From Porphyrobacter sp. ULC335 (GTDB taxonomy: Bacteria > Pseudomonadota > Alphaproteobacteria > Sphingomonadales > Sphingomonadaceae): a DNA stretch of 64,000 bases. The stretch spans positions 3,224,001 through 3,288,000 of the forward strand of contig NZ_CP078091.1 of assembly GCF_025917005.1 (NCBI RefSeq), in the 5' to 3' direction. A program made the position numbers and the translations under genes. The notes beneath the pieces were generated by a model that worked only from the letters and a program-made list of their open reading frames with translations, had not been told where the DNA came from and made no database searches. Each line of letters opens with the position of its first letter. The stretch's first letter is position 1. Shown here one piece after another: positions 1 through 9,260 of the stretch.

Positions 1-504
1 GCTCATGCGCCCTTCGGGCGCGTCGCTGCGGGCGGCCGGTCGGCCTTGCGGTCGCTGTGCGACCGATACCAGCGCTTCATTGAGACGTGGCTTCGGCCCA
101 TAGGGCCGCAAGCGCGACCGGGCCCCCGGAGGAAAGCCAAGCAGCGCGGACGCGCTGCGCCCGGCGTCTGAGGCCCTAAACAAAAAAAAAGCGCTCCGCA
201 GGACCAGTGCGGAGCGCTTTTGTTTTTCGGGGAGGCGCAACCCGGAGACCAGGAAGGGTCGCACCTCTCTTCGAAGACCATTGGGACCGCATTACACTAT
301 GCATGGCGCGTGCCAAACCGAAGAAATGACGGAAATCCGCCATTTTTCCGATGCGGCGTGAAGGGCGCGCGCGCGCGATTGTAAAGCTTCCCGACACCCT
401 CGCCAGCAGGCGTCCACCCCGAAATGCGCCAGCCCGTCAACAAAGCGGCAGTCTTGCGCCTCGGCACTTGGCAATCGGCTGCCGCAAGGCCATCCTTTGC
501 CTTC
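1..504. other. Left-edge region with no gene I can assign
   Basis: Apart from the hairpin terminator at 187-221, this stretch shows no convincing gene. An open frame on the plus strand runs from the window edge to a TGA at 169-171, just upstream of that terminator, so it could be the 3' end of a gene starting outside the window. Its residues are mostly Arg, Gly, Pro and Ala and I recognise no family. From 222 to 504 I see only the upstream region of the NUDIX gene. Confidence 0.4.
187..221 (+). terminator. Strong intrinsic, probably bidirectional terminator
   Basis: Two 14-base arms (187-200 and 208-221) pair perfectly around a 7-base loop. The arms begin with A's and end with T's, and the flanks are A-rich on the left and T-rich on the right, so the hairpin can end transcription in either direction. 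It probably closes whatever gene lies to the left of the window. Confidence 0.85.
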
Positions 505-1299
505 ATGAGCACCGATACAACCAGCGATTCTGGCCCCCAGGGCATTCCCGCCGCGACCATCATCATCTTCCGCAACGCCCCCGATAATGGCGCGCCGGAA
601 GTGCTGATGACCGTGCGCTCGCGCAACATGACCTTTGCGGGCGGGATGGCGGTGTTCCCCGGCGGGCGGGTCGATCCGGCGGACTATGCGCTGGGCGAAG
701 AAGTCTCCGCGCAGCACGGCCTCGCCCCCGATGAAGCCGCGCACCAGATCGCCGCAGTGCGCGAGACGCTGGAGGAGACCGGCCTCGCGCTCGGCCTTGT
801 GGGAGAGATCAACGCGGTCAGCGCCGCAGCGGCGCGTGCCATGCTGGCGGAAGCGGGTGCGCTCGCCCCGGTGCTTGACGCTTTCGGCTGGCGGCTGGAC
901 CTCGCCCAGATTACGCCCTTCGCGCGCTGGTTTCCCAAGAACGAGGCGATCAGCAGGGTCTATGATACGCGCTTCTACCTCGCCGATCTCGGCACCGGAG
1001 CGGTCGACGTGTCGATCGACCATGCGGAGAACACGCACCTGTTCTGGACCACGGCGCAAGGCGCGCTGGACGCGGCGGAGCGCGGCGAGATCAAGCTGAT
1101 CTTTCCCACCCGCCGCAATCTTGAACGCCTCGCCCTGTTCGCCAGCTACGCCGAAGCGCGCGCGCAGGCCGAAGCCATCCCGGTGCGAACGATCATGCCG
1201 CAGGTGGTGGAGCAGGACGGCAAGCCGTGGCTGACGATCCTGGGCGACGCGGGCTATCCCGTGACGCAAGAGCTTCTGGAAACCGTCGCACGCGGGTGA
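505..1299 (+). CDS. NUDIX hydrolase
   Basis: A protein of about 264 residues with a NUDIX fold, expected to hydrolyse a nucleoside diphosphate linked to another moiety; the substrate cannot be told from sequence. An N-terminal beta strand (AATIIIFRN) leads to the glycine-rich segment AVFPGGRVDPAD, and the helix AVRETLEETGLAL carries the RExxEE core of the NUDIX box. The PGG and a long insert before the NUDIX helix resemble the larger NUDT19/NUDT7-like branch. The frame is open back to an ATG at 424. I prefer the ATG at 505 because homology-like sequence begins there and the upstream part is low-complexity. It stands alone, with the xylan locus starting downstream. Confidence 0.85.
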   Translation: MSTDTTSDSGPQGIPAATIIIFRNAPDNGAPEVLMTVRSRNMTFAGGMAVFPGGRVDPADYALGEEVSAQHGLAPDEAAHQIAAVRETLEETGLALGLVGEINAVSAAAARAMLAEAGALAPVLDAFGWRLDLAQITPFARWFPKNEAISRVYDTRFYLADLGTGAVDVSIDHAENTHLFWTTAQGALDAAERGEIKLIFPTRRNLERLALFASYAEARAQAEAIPVRTIMPQVVEQDGKPWLTILGDAGYPVTQELLETVARG

Positions 1300-1340
1300 G
1301 CGTAGGGGATGAGTCGACGCGGACTCTCGCGGCGCCTTTA

Positions 1341-1354
1341 TGGTAGCGCTATAA
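1341..1354. promoter_or_regulatory. XylR-type LacI-family operator A
   Basis: The palindrome TGGTAGCGCTATAA has the core TAGCGCTA shared with four other sites in this window. It lies about 200 bases upstream of the GH3-GH5 pair, next to an AT-rich stretch (1361-1410) that is unusual in this GC-rich DNA. Binding by the LacI-type repressor encoded at 14602-15738 is inferred. Confidence 0.75.
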
Positions 1355-1493
1355 CGGCAAAATCATTAATATAAATTCGTATTTTTCTTATTACTTTTCT
1401 AATATTTACAGAACTTTGGGCGATCCCATTGATCCTGTCTCCCCGCACACCCGCGTAGCCCGATTGACTTCTTCGCACAGATTTCCAACAATG

Positions 1494-1507
1494 ATGTTAG
1501 CGTTAGC
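1494..1507. promoter_or_regulatory. Possible second, imperfect operator before the GH3 gene
   Basis: TGTTAGCGTTAGCA shares the half-site TGTTAGCG with operator D but the right half is imperfect. It lies 30 bases after a TTGACT (1464-1469) that could be a -35 box, and 45 bases before the GH3 start. It may be an auxiliary operator or chance. Confidence 0.3.
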
Positions 1508-1551
1508 AGAAACGCAGGGTACGGCGGGCATCTCCGCCGCGGGAGAGGGAT

Positions 1552-4050
1552 ATGACTGGCCATTCGGGCCCAAAACGCGCCTGCCTTGCGGCAGGCCTGC
1601 TTGCTGCGGCGAGCCTTGCTACGGTGGCGATTGCCGAAACGCCGGAGGCTCCGGGCACCGCGCATCCCGAACTGTGGCCCGCGTATGAATACCCCGTTCC
1701 CACCCGTCCCGAACACGAAACGCTGATCGCCGATCTGATCGCGCGCATGACGATCGAGGAAAAGGTCGGACAGCTGGTGCAGGCCGATCTGTGCTGCGTC
1801 ACCCCGGCAGAGGTGCGCGAATACAAGCTCGGCTCGATCCTCGTCGGCGGTAACAGCGGGCCGAATGGCAATGACCTGTCACCCGCGCCCGATTGGCTGA
1901 AGGCGGCGGATGATTTCTACCTCGCCTCGGTCGACCGGTCGGACGGTGGACTGGGCGTGCCCCTGATCTGGGGTACCGACGCGGTCCACGGCCATTCCAA
2001 CATCATCGGCGCGACGATCTTCCCGCACAATATCGGGCTGGGCGCGATGCGCGACGCAGCGCTGGTCGAAAAGATCGGCGCGGTCACCGCCAAGGAAATC
2101 CGCGTCACCGGTCAGGAATGGACCTTCGCGCCCACCGTCGCCGTGCCGCAGGATTTCCGCTGGGGCCGCGCCTACGAGGGTTATTCCTCCGACCCTGATC
2201 TGGTCGCATCCTATGTCGGCGCGATGGTGCGCGGGCTGCAGGGCCCGCCCACGAATGATAACCTGCTCGCCGGTCCCTACGTGATCGCCTCGACCAAGCA
2301 TTTCCTCGCCGATGGCGGCACCGATAACGGGGTCGATCAAGGCGACAGCACCGCGAGCGAAGCCGCGCTGCGGGATATTCACGGCAAGCCCTATGGCCCC
2401 GCGATTGCCGAGGGCGTCTCCACCGTGATGGTCAGCTTCTCGAGCTGGCAGGGCGTGAAGATGACCGGCAACCACTCGCTGGTGACCGGCGTGCTGAAGG
2501 AGCGTATGGATTTCGGCGGGTTCGTCGTGTCCGACTGGAACGCCCACGGGCAGGTCGCCGGTTGCACCAATGAGGCCTGCCCGCAGGCGCTGATGGCGGG
2601 GGTCGATATGTATATGGCGCCCGATACGTGGAAGCCGATCTATGCCGATCTGCTCGCGCGGGCGAAGGCGGGCACGATCCCGATGGCGCGGATCGACGAG
2701 GCGGTGGCGCGGATCCTGCGCGTCAAGGCGCGGCTCGGGCTGTTCACGGCGGGCAAGCCGTCGGACCGCCCCTACTCCGGCCAATACGAGCTGCTCGGCG
2801 CGCCCGAACACCGCGCCGTGGCGCGCGAGGCGGTGAGGAAGTCGCTGGTGCTGCTCAAGAACCAGGGCGTGCTCCCGCTCGCACCGGGCAAGCGGCTGCT
2901 GGTCGCGGGCGACGGCGCAGATGATATCGCGCGCCAATCGGGCGGGTGGACGCTGAGCTGGCAGGGGACGGGGCTGAACAACGGCCACTTCCCCGGCGCG
3001 ACCTCGATCTGGGGCGGCTTGAAGCAGGCGGTCGAAGCGGGGGGCGGCAGCGCCGTGCTCTCGCCCGATGGCAGCTATGCCGAGAAGCCCGATGCCGCCG
3101 TGGTCGTGTTCGGCGAGACGCCCTACGCCGAGTTCCAGGGGGACCGTGCCGCGCTGCTGCTCGATCCCGAACTGACCGCGCCCTATGCGACGATGAAGAA
3201 GCTTCAAGCACAGGGCATTCCGGTGATCGCGGTGATGATCACCGGGCGGCCGCTTTATGTGAACCCCGCGCTCAATGCCGCTGATGCCTTCGTGGTCGCC
3301 TGGCTGCCGGGAAGCGAAGGCGCGGGCGTGGCCGATGTGCTGGTGGGGGACGCGGCGGGTCAGCCCCGTTTCGACTTTGCAGGCAAGCTCCCCGCCGATT
3401 GGCCGCGCACGGCGCAGATTGCGGAAGGGACGCTGTTCCCGTTCGGCTTCGGGCTCGATTACCGCGCGCCTGCGGGAAGCTGGGCCCCGCTCCCCGAACT
3501 CGATGCCACTGCACTGGGCGGAGATGCCCGTCTGTGGCTGAACGCCGGGACGCCCGCGGCGCGCTGGTCGCTGATGGTCACCGGCACGCAAGGCGAGGTG
3601 GAGACGCGGATCACCACCCTCCCCGCCGACGCGCTGGGCGGACGGGTGCGGGTGACGGCGGAGAATTACAAGGTGCAGGAAGGCGCACGCCGCTTTGCCG
3701 TCACCGGCGGATCGGCGAGTGTGCAGCTCGCCAATTTCGATGCGGTCGATGTCAGCCGAGAAACCAATGGCGATGTGCTGCTGCTGGTGACGATGAAGGT
3801 GTGGGATGCCCCCGCCACCGCGCGGATCGGCGCGACCGGCCCCGAAGCACGCGGGTTCACCGAAGTGACGCTCCCCGCAAGCGAAGGCTATGTCCGCTAC
3901 GGCGTGCCGCTGAAGTGCCTGCGCGACAAGGGCGCGGATGTGAGCAAGCTGGTCCGGCCCTTCGTGCTCGAGACCGAAGGCAAGGCCGACTTCGCCATCG
4001 CCGAAGTGCGGATCGGCAGCGATGCGGAGCAGGTCCTGCCATGCCGGTAA
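1552..4050 (+). CDS. GH3 exo-beta-glucosidase (ExoP-like), exported
   Basis: An 832-residue family 3 glycoside hydrolase, expected to release glucose from beta-1,3/1,4-glucan oligosaccharides in the periplasm. Residues 1-28 form a Sec signal peptide ending near AIAE. The TIM-barrel domain holds the substrate loop KHFLADGGTDNGVDQG and the nucleophile Asp in FVVSDWNAHGQ; the alpha/beta sandwich domain follows (VLLKNQGVLPL). The last ~200 residues form a beta-rich extension, as in the ExoP subgroup, instead of the Fn3 domain seen in the GH3 at 15939. The start has a good ribosome site (GGGAGAGGG). It is followed 55 bases later by the GH5 gene, so the two probably form one unit under operator A. 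A role on xylan side products is possible but beta-glucan fits the pair better. Confidence 0.88.
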   Translation: MTGHSGPKRACLAAGLLAAASLATVAIAETPEAPGTAHPELWPAYEYPVPTRPEHETLIADLIARMTIEEKVGQLVQADLCCVTPAEVREYKLGSILVGGNSGPNGNDLSPAPDWLKAADDFYLASVDRSDGGLGVPLIWGTDAVHGHSNIIGATIFPHNIGLGAMRDAALVEKIGAVTAKEIRVTGQEWTFAPTVAVPQDFRWGRAYEGYSSDPDLVASYVGAMVRGLQGPPTNDNLLAGPYVIASTKHFLADGGTDNGVDQGDSTASEAALRDIHGKPYGPAIAEGVSTVMVSFSSWQGVKMTGNHSLVTGVLKERMDFGGFVVSDWNAHGQVAGCTNEACPQALMAGVDMYMAPDTWKPIYADLLARAKAGTIPMARIDEAVARILRVKARLGLFTAGKPSDRPYSGQYELLGAPEHRAVAREAVRKSLVLLKNQGVLPLAPGKRLLVAGDGADDIARQSGGWTLSWQGTGLNNGHFPGATSIWGGLKQAVEAGGGSAVLSPDGSYAEKPDAAVVVFGETPYAEFQGDRAALLLDPELTAPYATMKKLQAQGIPVIAVMITGRPLYVNPALNAADAFVVAWLPGSEGAGVADVLVGDAAGQPRFDFAGKLPADWPRTAQIAEGTLFPFGFGLDYRAPAGSWAPLPELDATALGGDARLWLNAGTPAARWSLMVTGTQGEVETRITTLPADALGGRVRVTAENYKVQEGARRFAVTGGSASVQLANFDAVDVSRETNGDVLLLVTMKVWDAPATARIGATGPEARGFTEVTLPASEGYVRYGVPLKCLRDKGADVSKLVRPFVLETEGKADFAIAEVRIGSDAEQVLPCR

Positions 4051-4105
4051 GCGCGGGCGGATGACACAACACAAGGCCACAAGAGCCGGGATCAGGGAGA
4101 GATCG

Positions 4106-6268
4106 ATGAACCTCAAGGCATTCACGTCGCTGCTGCCACTGGCGGCCCTGACGCTTGCTCCGCTGGCTGCGGCCCCTGTGCAAGCCGCCCCTGCGGTGAC
4201 CAAGCCGCTGCCGGTCGGCACCTGCATCAACATGGGCAACACCCTGGAGCCCGAAACCGAAGGCGCATGGGGCGGCACGCCCGCCCGCAAGGCCGATTTC
4301 GAGCGGATCAAGGCCGCCGGCTTCGATACCATCCGCCTGCCGGTGCGCTGGCACAACAAGTCCAGCGACAAGCCGCCTTACACCGTCGATCCCAAATGGA
4401 TGGACCGCGTGCAGCAGATCGTCGACTGGGCACTGGCCGAGGATCTCAACGTCATCCTCAACAGCCACCATTTCGACCCGATCCATGATGATCCGCTTGC
4501 GGTGGCCGCATGGCATGGCGGCGTGTGGAAGCAGATCGCGGCGCGTTTTGCAGGCTATCCCGAGGACAGCCTGTGGTTCGAGCTGGAGAACGAGCCGCAC
4601 AAGAACTTCAACCACACCAACCTGCTCGAAACCCTCGCCCCGGCGTTGAAGGAAGTGCGCGCGCTTCACCCCACCCGCGCGGTAATCATCGGCGGCGAGA
4701 ACTGGAGCGGGATCAAGTCGCTGGAAACCCTCCCGCTGCCGGAAGATCCGAATATCCATCCGACGTTCCACTATTACGATCCCTTCGCCTACACTCATCA
4801 AGGCGCGGAGTGGACCAAGCCCGACATGCCGCCCGTCGGTCGCAGCTTCCCGCTGCCCGAGGACACAGCGCAGCTCGCCCGCGATGTGGATGCGGTCCGC
4901 ACCTATGTCGCGCGCACCGGGAAGACCCCTTTCATGGGCGAGGTCGGGGCCTATGACGCCCACATCCCGCTCGCCGAGCGGGTGGCCTATCACCGCACCA
5001 TCGCCGAGGCCTTCGCGCCGACGGGGATCGGGATGTGCATGTGGGCCTATGCCAACACCTTCCCATTCTTCGACCTCGCCAAGGGCCAGTGGCTGCCGGG
5101 GCTGCGCGGCGCGATCGGGCTGAAGGACGACACCGCCGCCCCGCCCGCGCCCGTCCGGGCCACGGCGGCAGCGCAGGTGCCCGCGCCCTCGCCCGCCTCG
5201 GGTAAGGGTAAGCTCCCCCCCGAACTTGCCGCCTTTGACGAACAGGTGCCGGGCGATCTCGTCAATGATCCGACGCGCATCGACTGGGCGAGCTATGGCC
5301 CCGAGCTTGAGGCCGGCTCGCGGCAGGCAGCCGATATCCCCGGCGGCGGCGCGGCGCGGGTGTTCACGATCAAGGCCAAGGGCGCGTTTCCCTATACCAG
5401 CTCGGTCAATGTGCCGCTGCTGGATGACATCAGCAGCGGCGAACAGGTGACGATCGGTTTCCATGCCCGCGCCGTCAGCACCGAACGTTCGGATGGCAAA
5501 GGCATCATCGGGGTGCGGTTTCAGGAGAACGCCGCGCCCTACAGCGGCTTTGGCGACACCAATGTGCTCGTGGGGCCGGAGTGGGAATGGTACGAAGTGA
5601 CCGCCCGCGCCGACAAGCGCATTCGCAAGGCGGACGCCATCGTCACGCTGCAACTGGCAGGGGCAAAGCAGGTGCTTGAGATCGGGCAGACGATCGTGGT
5701 CAAGGGCTCGCCGACGATTGTCGCCAAAACCCAGGTTGCCGCTGCCGCCCCCGCGGCCTCGCTGAAAGATCCGGCCAGCATCGAGATGCCCGATGGCCTG
5801 CGCAGCGTCGGCCAGCTGGTCAACGATCCCACTAACCGCGCCTGGGCGCACGGCGGAGCGGGCGGAAGCTGGCAGGGGCTCGACATCCCCGAGATCTGGC
5901 TCCAGAAAGCGACCCGCTTCACCACCACCAAGGTCGGCGAGAACCGCTGGGATCTGACCACCGCGATCCCCGTCACTCCCGATGTCAAGGAAGGCGACAC
6001 CTTTGTCGTGGCCGTGGTAGCGCGCACCATCAGCGCGCAGACCGATGACGGCAAGGGCCTGGTCTACGCGCGGATGCAGGGCAGCATTCCGCCCTACGAA
6101 GGCTTCGGCGACAAGGTCTTCAAGGTCGGCGACCACTGGCAGATGGTGAAACTGCCCTTCACCGCCACCCGCGGCTTTGGAGCGGGTGATGCGACGGTAA
6201 CGCTGCACTTCGCCGCCGCCGTGCAGAACATCGAGGTGGGGCCGGTCTACGTCTTCAAGACGAACTGA
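4106..6268 (+). CDS. GH5 endoglucanase with two C-terminal CBM-like modules
   Basis: A secreted 720-residue glycoside hydrolase family 5 protein, probably an endo-beta-1,4-glucanase. After a signal peptide (residues 1-28) comes a catalytic domain to about residue 370 with MGNTLE, the acid/base Glu163 in ELENEPH, the HPTFHYYDPF strand and the nucleophile Glu279 in FMGEVGAYD. Two related beta-sandwich modules follow (about 395-545 and 575-720). Each starts with VNDPT and contains GDG/SDGKG, PPYEGFGD or APYSGFGD, and a closing strand (QVLEIGQ, QNIEVG) typical of CBM4/9-like jelly rolls. The ATG at 4106 has a clear AGGGAGAG ribosome site; the frame is open further upstream but lacks one. Co-directional with the GH3 before it, and its end converges on the GH43 gene. 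Confidence 0.88.
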   Translation: MNLKAFTSLLPLAALTLAPLAAAPVQAAPAVTKPLPVGTCINMGNTLEPETEGAWGGTPARKADFERIKAAGFDTIRLPVRWHNKSSDKPPYTVDPKWMDRVQQIVDWALAEDLNVILNSHHFDPIHDDPLAVAAWHGGVWKQIAARFAGYPEDSLWFELENEPHKNFNHTNLLETLAPALKEVRALHPTRAVIIGGENWSGIKSLETLPLPEDPNIHPTFHYYDPFAYTHQGAEWTKPDMPPVGRSFPLPEDTAQLARDVDAVRTYVARTGKTPFMGEVGAYDAHIPLAERVAYHRTIAEAFAPTGIGMCMWAYANTFPFFDLAKGQWLPGLRGAIGLKDDTAAPPAPVRATAAAQVPAPSPASGKGKLPPELAAFDEQVPGDLVNDPTRIDWASYGPELEAGSRQAADIPGGGAARVFTIKAKGAFPYTSSVNVPLLDDISSGEQVTIGFHARAVSTERSDGKGIIGVRFQENAAPYSGFGDTNVLVGPEWEWYEVTARADKRIRKADAIVTLQLAGAKQVLEIGQTIVVKGSPTIVAKTQVAAAAPAASLKDPASIEMPDGLRSVGQLVNDPTNRAWAHGGAGGSWQGLDIPEIWLQKATRFTTTKVGENRWDLTTAIPVTPDVKEGDTFVVAVVARTISAQTDDGKGLVYARMQGSIPPYEGFGDKVFKVGDHWQMVKLPFTATRGFGAGDATVTLHFAAAVQNIEVGPVYVFKTN

Positions 6269-6275
6269 CCGGCGC

Positions 6276-6307
6276 GGCCCCTATCCCGGCGAGAAGGCGT
6301 AGGGGCC
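6276..6307. terminator. Inverted repeat at the GH5/GH43 convergent junction
   Basis: GGCCCCTA (6276-6283) and TAGGGGCC (6300-6307) can pair with a 16-base loop between two convergent genes. There is no T tract, and the repeat overlaps the end of the GH43 reading frame, so termination is only a suggestion. Confidence 0.3.
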
Positions 6308-7933
6308 GACCACCAACCCCGTGAACAATCCGGCGTGGACCGAGGCGAGCGGTTCGACATTGATCGCCCCGCCGACCGGTTGCCATGCGCCTTCCTCGCC
6401 CGCCGCGCGCCAGAACACCCGCGCGCTGCCGCCATCCAGTGCGAGTTTAAGCTCTATCGGGTCGTCAGTGGGAAGCGGTGCCTCGGCCATGATCGCGCCG
6501 CTCGTGCCCTGCTCTGCACTGGTGCGCAGCCGCACCACCAGCCGCCCGCGTTCCTTGCCCGCGGCGAGGAAATGCGTTTCATCCATGAAGGCCAGCAGCC
6601 CGGCAAAATCGCCGCCGCGTTCGGGCGCGAAGGCGATCCGGGTGGTGAACTCCGCCGCATGGTGTCGCAACCGGCGTCCGACAAAGGCGGGCTTGCCGAA
6701 GCTCCCCGCAGCCGCCGGGCCTGCCACAAGCTTGAGCGCGCCATCCTCGACCGCCCATTGCGGCGACGCGCCGGGCGTGCGCAGCCCGATCCATTCCTCC
6801 GAAAGCGGCGCATGGAATTCCTCGCGCCAGCCGGCCCATGCCGAAGCCGCAGAGGCAGGCAGATCGGGCTTTGCGCGTACCAGTGGCACCGCCTCCCCCC
6901 GGTCGAGGAAGCGCGGCCAGCCATCTTTCCATTCTAGCGGCAGGAGAAAGGTCTCGCGACCCATCAGCGTGGATTGCCCCGCAAACGGCCGGGCGGCGAG
7001 GAACACCCCCCACCAGCTTCCGTCATCCAGTTGCACCAGATCGGCATGGCCCGTCGCCTCCACCCGGTCAGGGCGGCCAGCGGGCAAATCGCGCTGGGTG
7101 AGGATCGGGTTGAACGGCCCGGGCTGGTACGGCCCCGTCAGGCTGCGCGAACGGTAGATCGTCTGCGAATGCTGGTCCGCTGTCCCGCCCTCCGCGGCGA
7201 GCAGGTAATACCATTCGCCCACCTTGTAGATGTGCGGCCCCTCGGCCCAGATCGGCTTGGTGGAGGGGTCCACCCCGCCATCCACCAGCAAGGTTCGGCG
7301 CGGCAGCATCGTCATGGCGACCTGATCGAACTGCTGGAGCCACAGCGCGCGGTGGCCTTCGTACTTCGGCTCGCCCGGAGGCGCATCATTGTAGACGATC
7401 CACGCCGAGCCATCGGGTTCGAAGTGCAGCGACGGGTCAATCCCGCCGAATTCGAGCCACACCGGATCACTCCAAGGGCCGCCGGGGTTGTCAGCCGTGA
7501 TGACGAAGTTGCCGCCGCATTCGATGCAGGTGTTGACGATCCAGAACCGCCCGTCGTGGTGGGTGATCGCCGGAGCGAACAGCCCGCGATTGGTGCCCAG
7601 CCCGCTGAAATCGAGCTGCGTCGGCCGGTCGATCGCATTGCCGATGATCCGCCAGTTCACCAGATCGGTGCTGTGCAGGATCGGAAGGCCCGGGAACCAG
7701 CTGAAGGTCGAGGTGACAGCATAGAAATCGCGCCCCACCCGCACGATCGAAGGATCGGGATGGAAGCCGGGGATCACCGGGTTGCGGTATTGGCCTTCAG
7801 GTATCGCCGCTTCGTTCGCGGCGGATTCGTAAGCCAGATAGTCGAACGAAGCGACCACATCGCGCGCCGCCGCTGTCCCGCCAATCCCCGCCAAAGCGAG
7901 CGCGCCCGCCAGCACCGTGTACCTGCCCGTCAT
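6281..7933 (-). CDS. GH43 beta-xylosidase / alpha-arabinofuranosidase, exported
   Basis: A 550-residue glycoside hydrolase family 43 enzyme expected to trim xylose or arabinose from xylo-oligosaccharides in the periplasm. A signal peptide covers about residues 1-24. The five-bladed propeller contains the catalytic base Asp60 in GFHPDPSIV, the pKa-modulating Asp in GGIDPSLHFE and the general acid Glu in IWAEGPHIYK. From about residue 355 (EEFHAPLSEEWIGLRTPG) a concanavalin-like beta-sandwich follows, as in subfamily GH43_12-like enzymes. Two ATGs lie close together; the second (7933) has the better spacing to GGGAGGA, the first (7939) is only 2 bases from it. Divergent from xylX with operator B between them. 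Confidence 0.88.
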   Translation of the reverse strand: MTGRYTVLAGALALAGIGGTAAARDVVASFDYLAYESAANEAAIPEGQYRNPVIPGFHPDPSIVRVGRDFYAVTSTFSWFPGLPILHSTDLVNWRIIGNAIDRPTQLDFSGLGTNRGLFAPAITHHDGRFWIVNTCIECGGNFVITADNPGGPWSDPVWLEFGGIDPSLHFEPDGSAWIVYNDAPPGEPKYEGHRALWLQQFDQVAMTMLPRRTLLVDGGVDPSTKPIWAEGPHIYKVGEWYYLLAAEGGTADQHSQTIYRSRSLTGPYQPGPFNPILTQRDLPAGRPDRVEATGHADLVQLDDGSWWGVFLAARPFAGQSTLMGRETFLLPLEWKDGWPRFLDRGEAVPLVRAKPDLPASAASAWAGWREEFHAPLSEEWIGLRTPGASPQWAVEDGALKLVAGPAAAGSFGKPAFVGRRLRHHAAEFTTRIAFAPERGGDFAGLLAFMDETHFLAAGKERGRLVVRLRTSAEQGTSGAIMAEAPLPTDDPIELKLALDGGSARVFWRAAGEEGAWQPVGGAINVEPLASVHAGLFTGLVVGPYAFSPG

Positions 7934-7993
7934 CACCATTTCCTCCCGCCTATCGCTTGCTTGGGGGCTTGTCGGCCCGCGATTGTGTGCTTA

Positions 7994-8007
7994 TGGTAGC
8001 GCTATCA
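7994..8007. promoter_or_regulatory. XylR-type operator B between GH43 and xylX
   Basis: TGGTAGCGCTATCA lies in the divergent gap between the GH43 xylosidase and the Weimberg operon. For the rightward genes, TTGTCG (7970-7975) and TATGGT (7992-7997) are 16 bases apart and the operator covers the proposed -10 box, which suits repression. It may control both directions. Confidence 0.8.
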
Positions 8008-8029
8008 ATGTGGAGGGCAAGAGCCAGAA

Positions 8030-9154
8030 ATGGCCGACGGAATTCTGGAAAGCCTGCCCGCGGATTATCCGCAAGGGCACTTCATCGGCCGGGCGCTGTC
8101 GCCCGAGGGGCCGTGCGTCATCGCCATCAGCAACGGGGTCCTTTACGACCTCACCGGCAGCGTCAGCACGGTCGCTGGCGCGGTCGCACGGCGGAGCTTT
8201 TCGGGGGGCGTCGATCTCGGCCCGGTCGAGGACGGGCTGCCCGATGGCTGGTCACTGCTCACGCCCATCGACCTGCAATGCATCAAGGCGAGCGGCGTCA
8301 CCTTCGCGCTTTCCGCGATCGAGCGGGTCATCGAGGAACGTGCGCGCGGCGATGCTTCCGCCGCATCCGCAATCCGGGCGCAGCTTGAAGACAAGGTCGG
8401 CGCGGGCATCCGTTCGGTCGTACCCGGCAGCGCGGCCGCAGCGCAGCTGAAGGCGGCGCTGATCGAGGAAGGCATGTGGTCGCAATATCTCGAAGTCGCC
8501 ATCGGCCCCGACGCGGAGATATTCTCGAAGGCGCCTGTCCTTTCCGCCGTCGGCACCGGCGCACCGGTTGGCGTGCGGTCGGATTCGCACTGGAACAACC
8601 CTGAACCCGAAGTCGTGCTGGTCTGCGATGCCCATGGCGAGGTGGTCGGCGCAACGCTCGGCAATGACGTCAACCTGCGCGATTTCGAAGGCCGCTCGGC
8701 GCTGCTGCTGTCGAAGGCGAAGGACAACACTGCCAGCTGCGCGATCGGGCCGTTCATCCGCCTGTTCGACGAGAGCTTCACGATAAACGATGTCCGCGGC
8801 GCCGATGTCGAACTCACTATCGAAGGGCCGGAAGGCTACCGCCTCGAAGGGCGCAACGACATGAGCCAGATCAGCCGCGATCCGCTCGATCTGGTCGCGC
8901 AGTGCCTTTCGGAACATCACTACCCCGATGGCTTCGTGCTGTTCTGCGGCACGCTGTTCGCACCAACGCAGGACCGCGACACGCCGGGAGCAGGCTTCAC
9001 CCACAAGGTGGGCGACGTGGTGACGATCCGCTCGCAAAAGCTGGGGGCGCTCAGGAACACGGTGACGACTTCGCGCGATGCACCGGCATGGACGATGGGC
9101 TTCGGCGAATTCGCGCGCAACCTTGCCGCACGGGGGCTGATCGACCGGATCTGA
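8030..9154 (+). CDS. xylX: 2-keto-3-deoxy-D-xylonate dehydratase (FAH family)
   Basis: A 374-residue fumarylacetoacetate-hydrolase-fold protein. In the Weimberg pathway the FAH-family enzyme XylX removes water from 2-keto-3-deoxyxylonate to give alpha-ketoglutarate semialdehyde. The C-terminal FAH core is visible: SDSHWNNPEPEVVLV with metal-binding Glu residues, GNDVNLRDFEGRSALLLSKAKDN, and the final FCGTLFAPTQD...GDVVTI strand. The assignment rests on the fold plus the neighbours, which are xylose dehydrogenase and xylonolactonase. An alternative is the equivalent L-arabinonate pathway enzyme. First gene after operator B and probable head of an operon with xylB, xylC and the esterase. GGAGGG lies 12 bases upstream of the ATG. 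Confidence 0.83.
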   Translation: MADGILESLPADYPQGHFIGRALSPEGPCVIAISNGVLYDLTGSVSTVAGAVARRSFSGGVDLGPVEDGLPDGWSLLTPIDLQCIKASGVTFALSAIERVIEERARGDASAASAIRAQLEDKVGAGIRSVVPGSAAAAQLKAALIEEGMWSQYLEVAIGPDAEIFSKAPVLSAVGTGAPVGVRSDSHWNNPEPEVVLVCDAHGEVVGATLGNDVNLRDFEGRSALLLSKAKDNTASCAIGPFIRLFDESFTINDVRGADVELTIEGPEGYRLEGRNDMSQISRDPLDLVAQCLSEHHYPDGFVLFCGTLFAPTQDRDTPGAGFTHKVGDVVTIRSQKLGALRNTVTTSRDAPAWTMGFGEFARNLAARGLIDRI

Positions 9155-9260
9155 CCGGACGAAAACACGATTTGACAAGGCGCGGCCCGTGGGGATCATC
9201 GGGCGCGCCATATTGGGATGGGGAATACATAACTTGGACGCGCAATCGAGCAGCGCCGGC

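Noticed and set aside
1879-4371. Long antisense frame opposite the GH3 and GH5 genes
   Set aside because: A third-codon-position effect of high GC. The translation is Arg/His/Gly-rich with no family motif, and the opposite strand has clear enzymes.
3857-6208. Long antisense frame opposite GH5
   Set aside because: Same shadow effect; no start signal and no recognisable domain.
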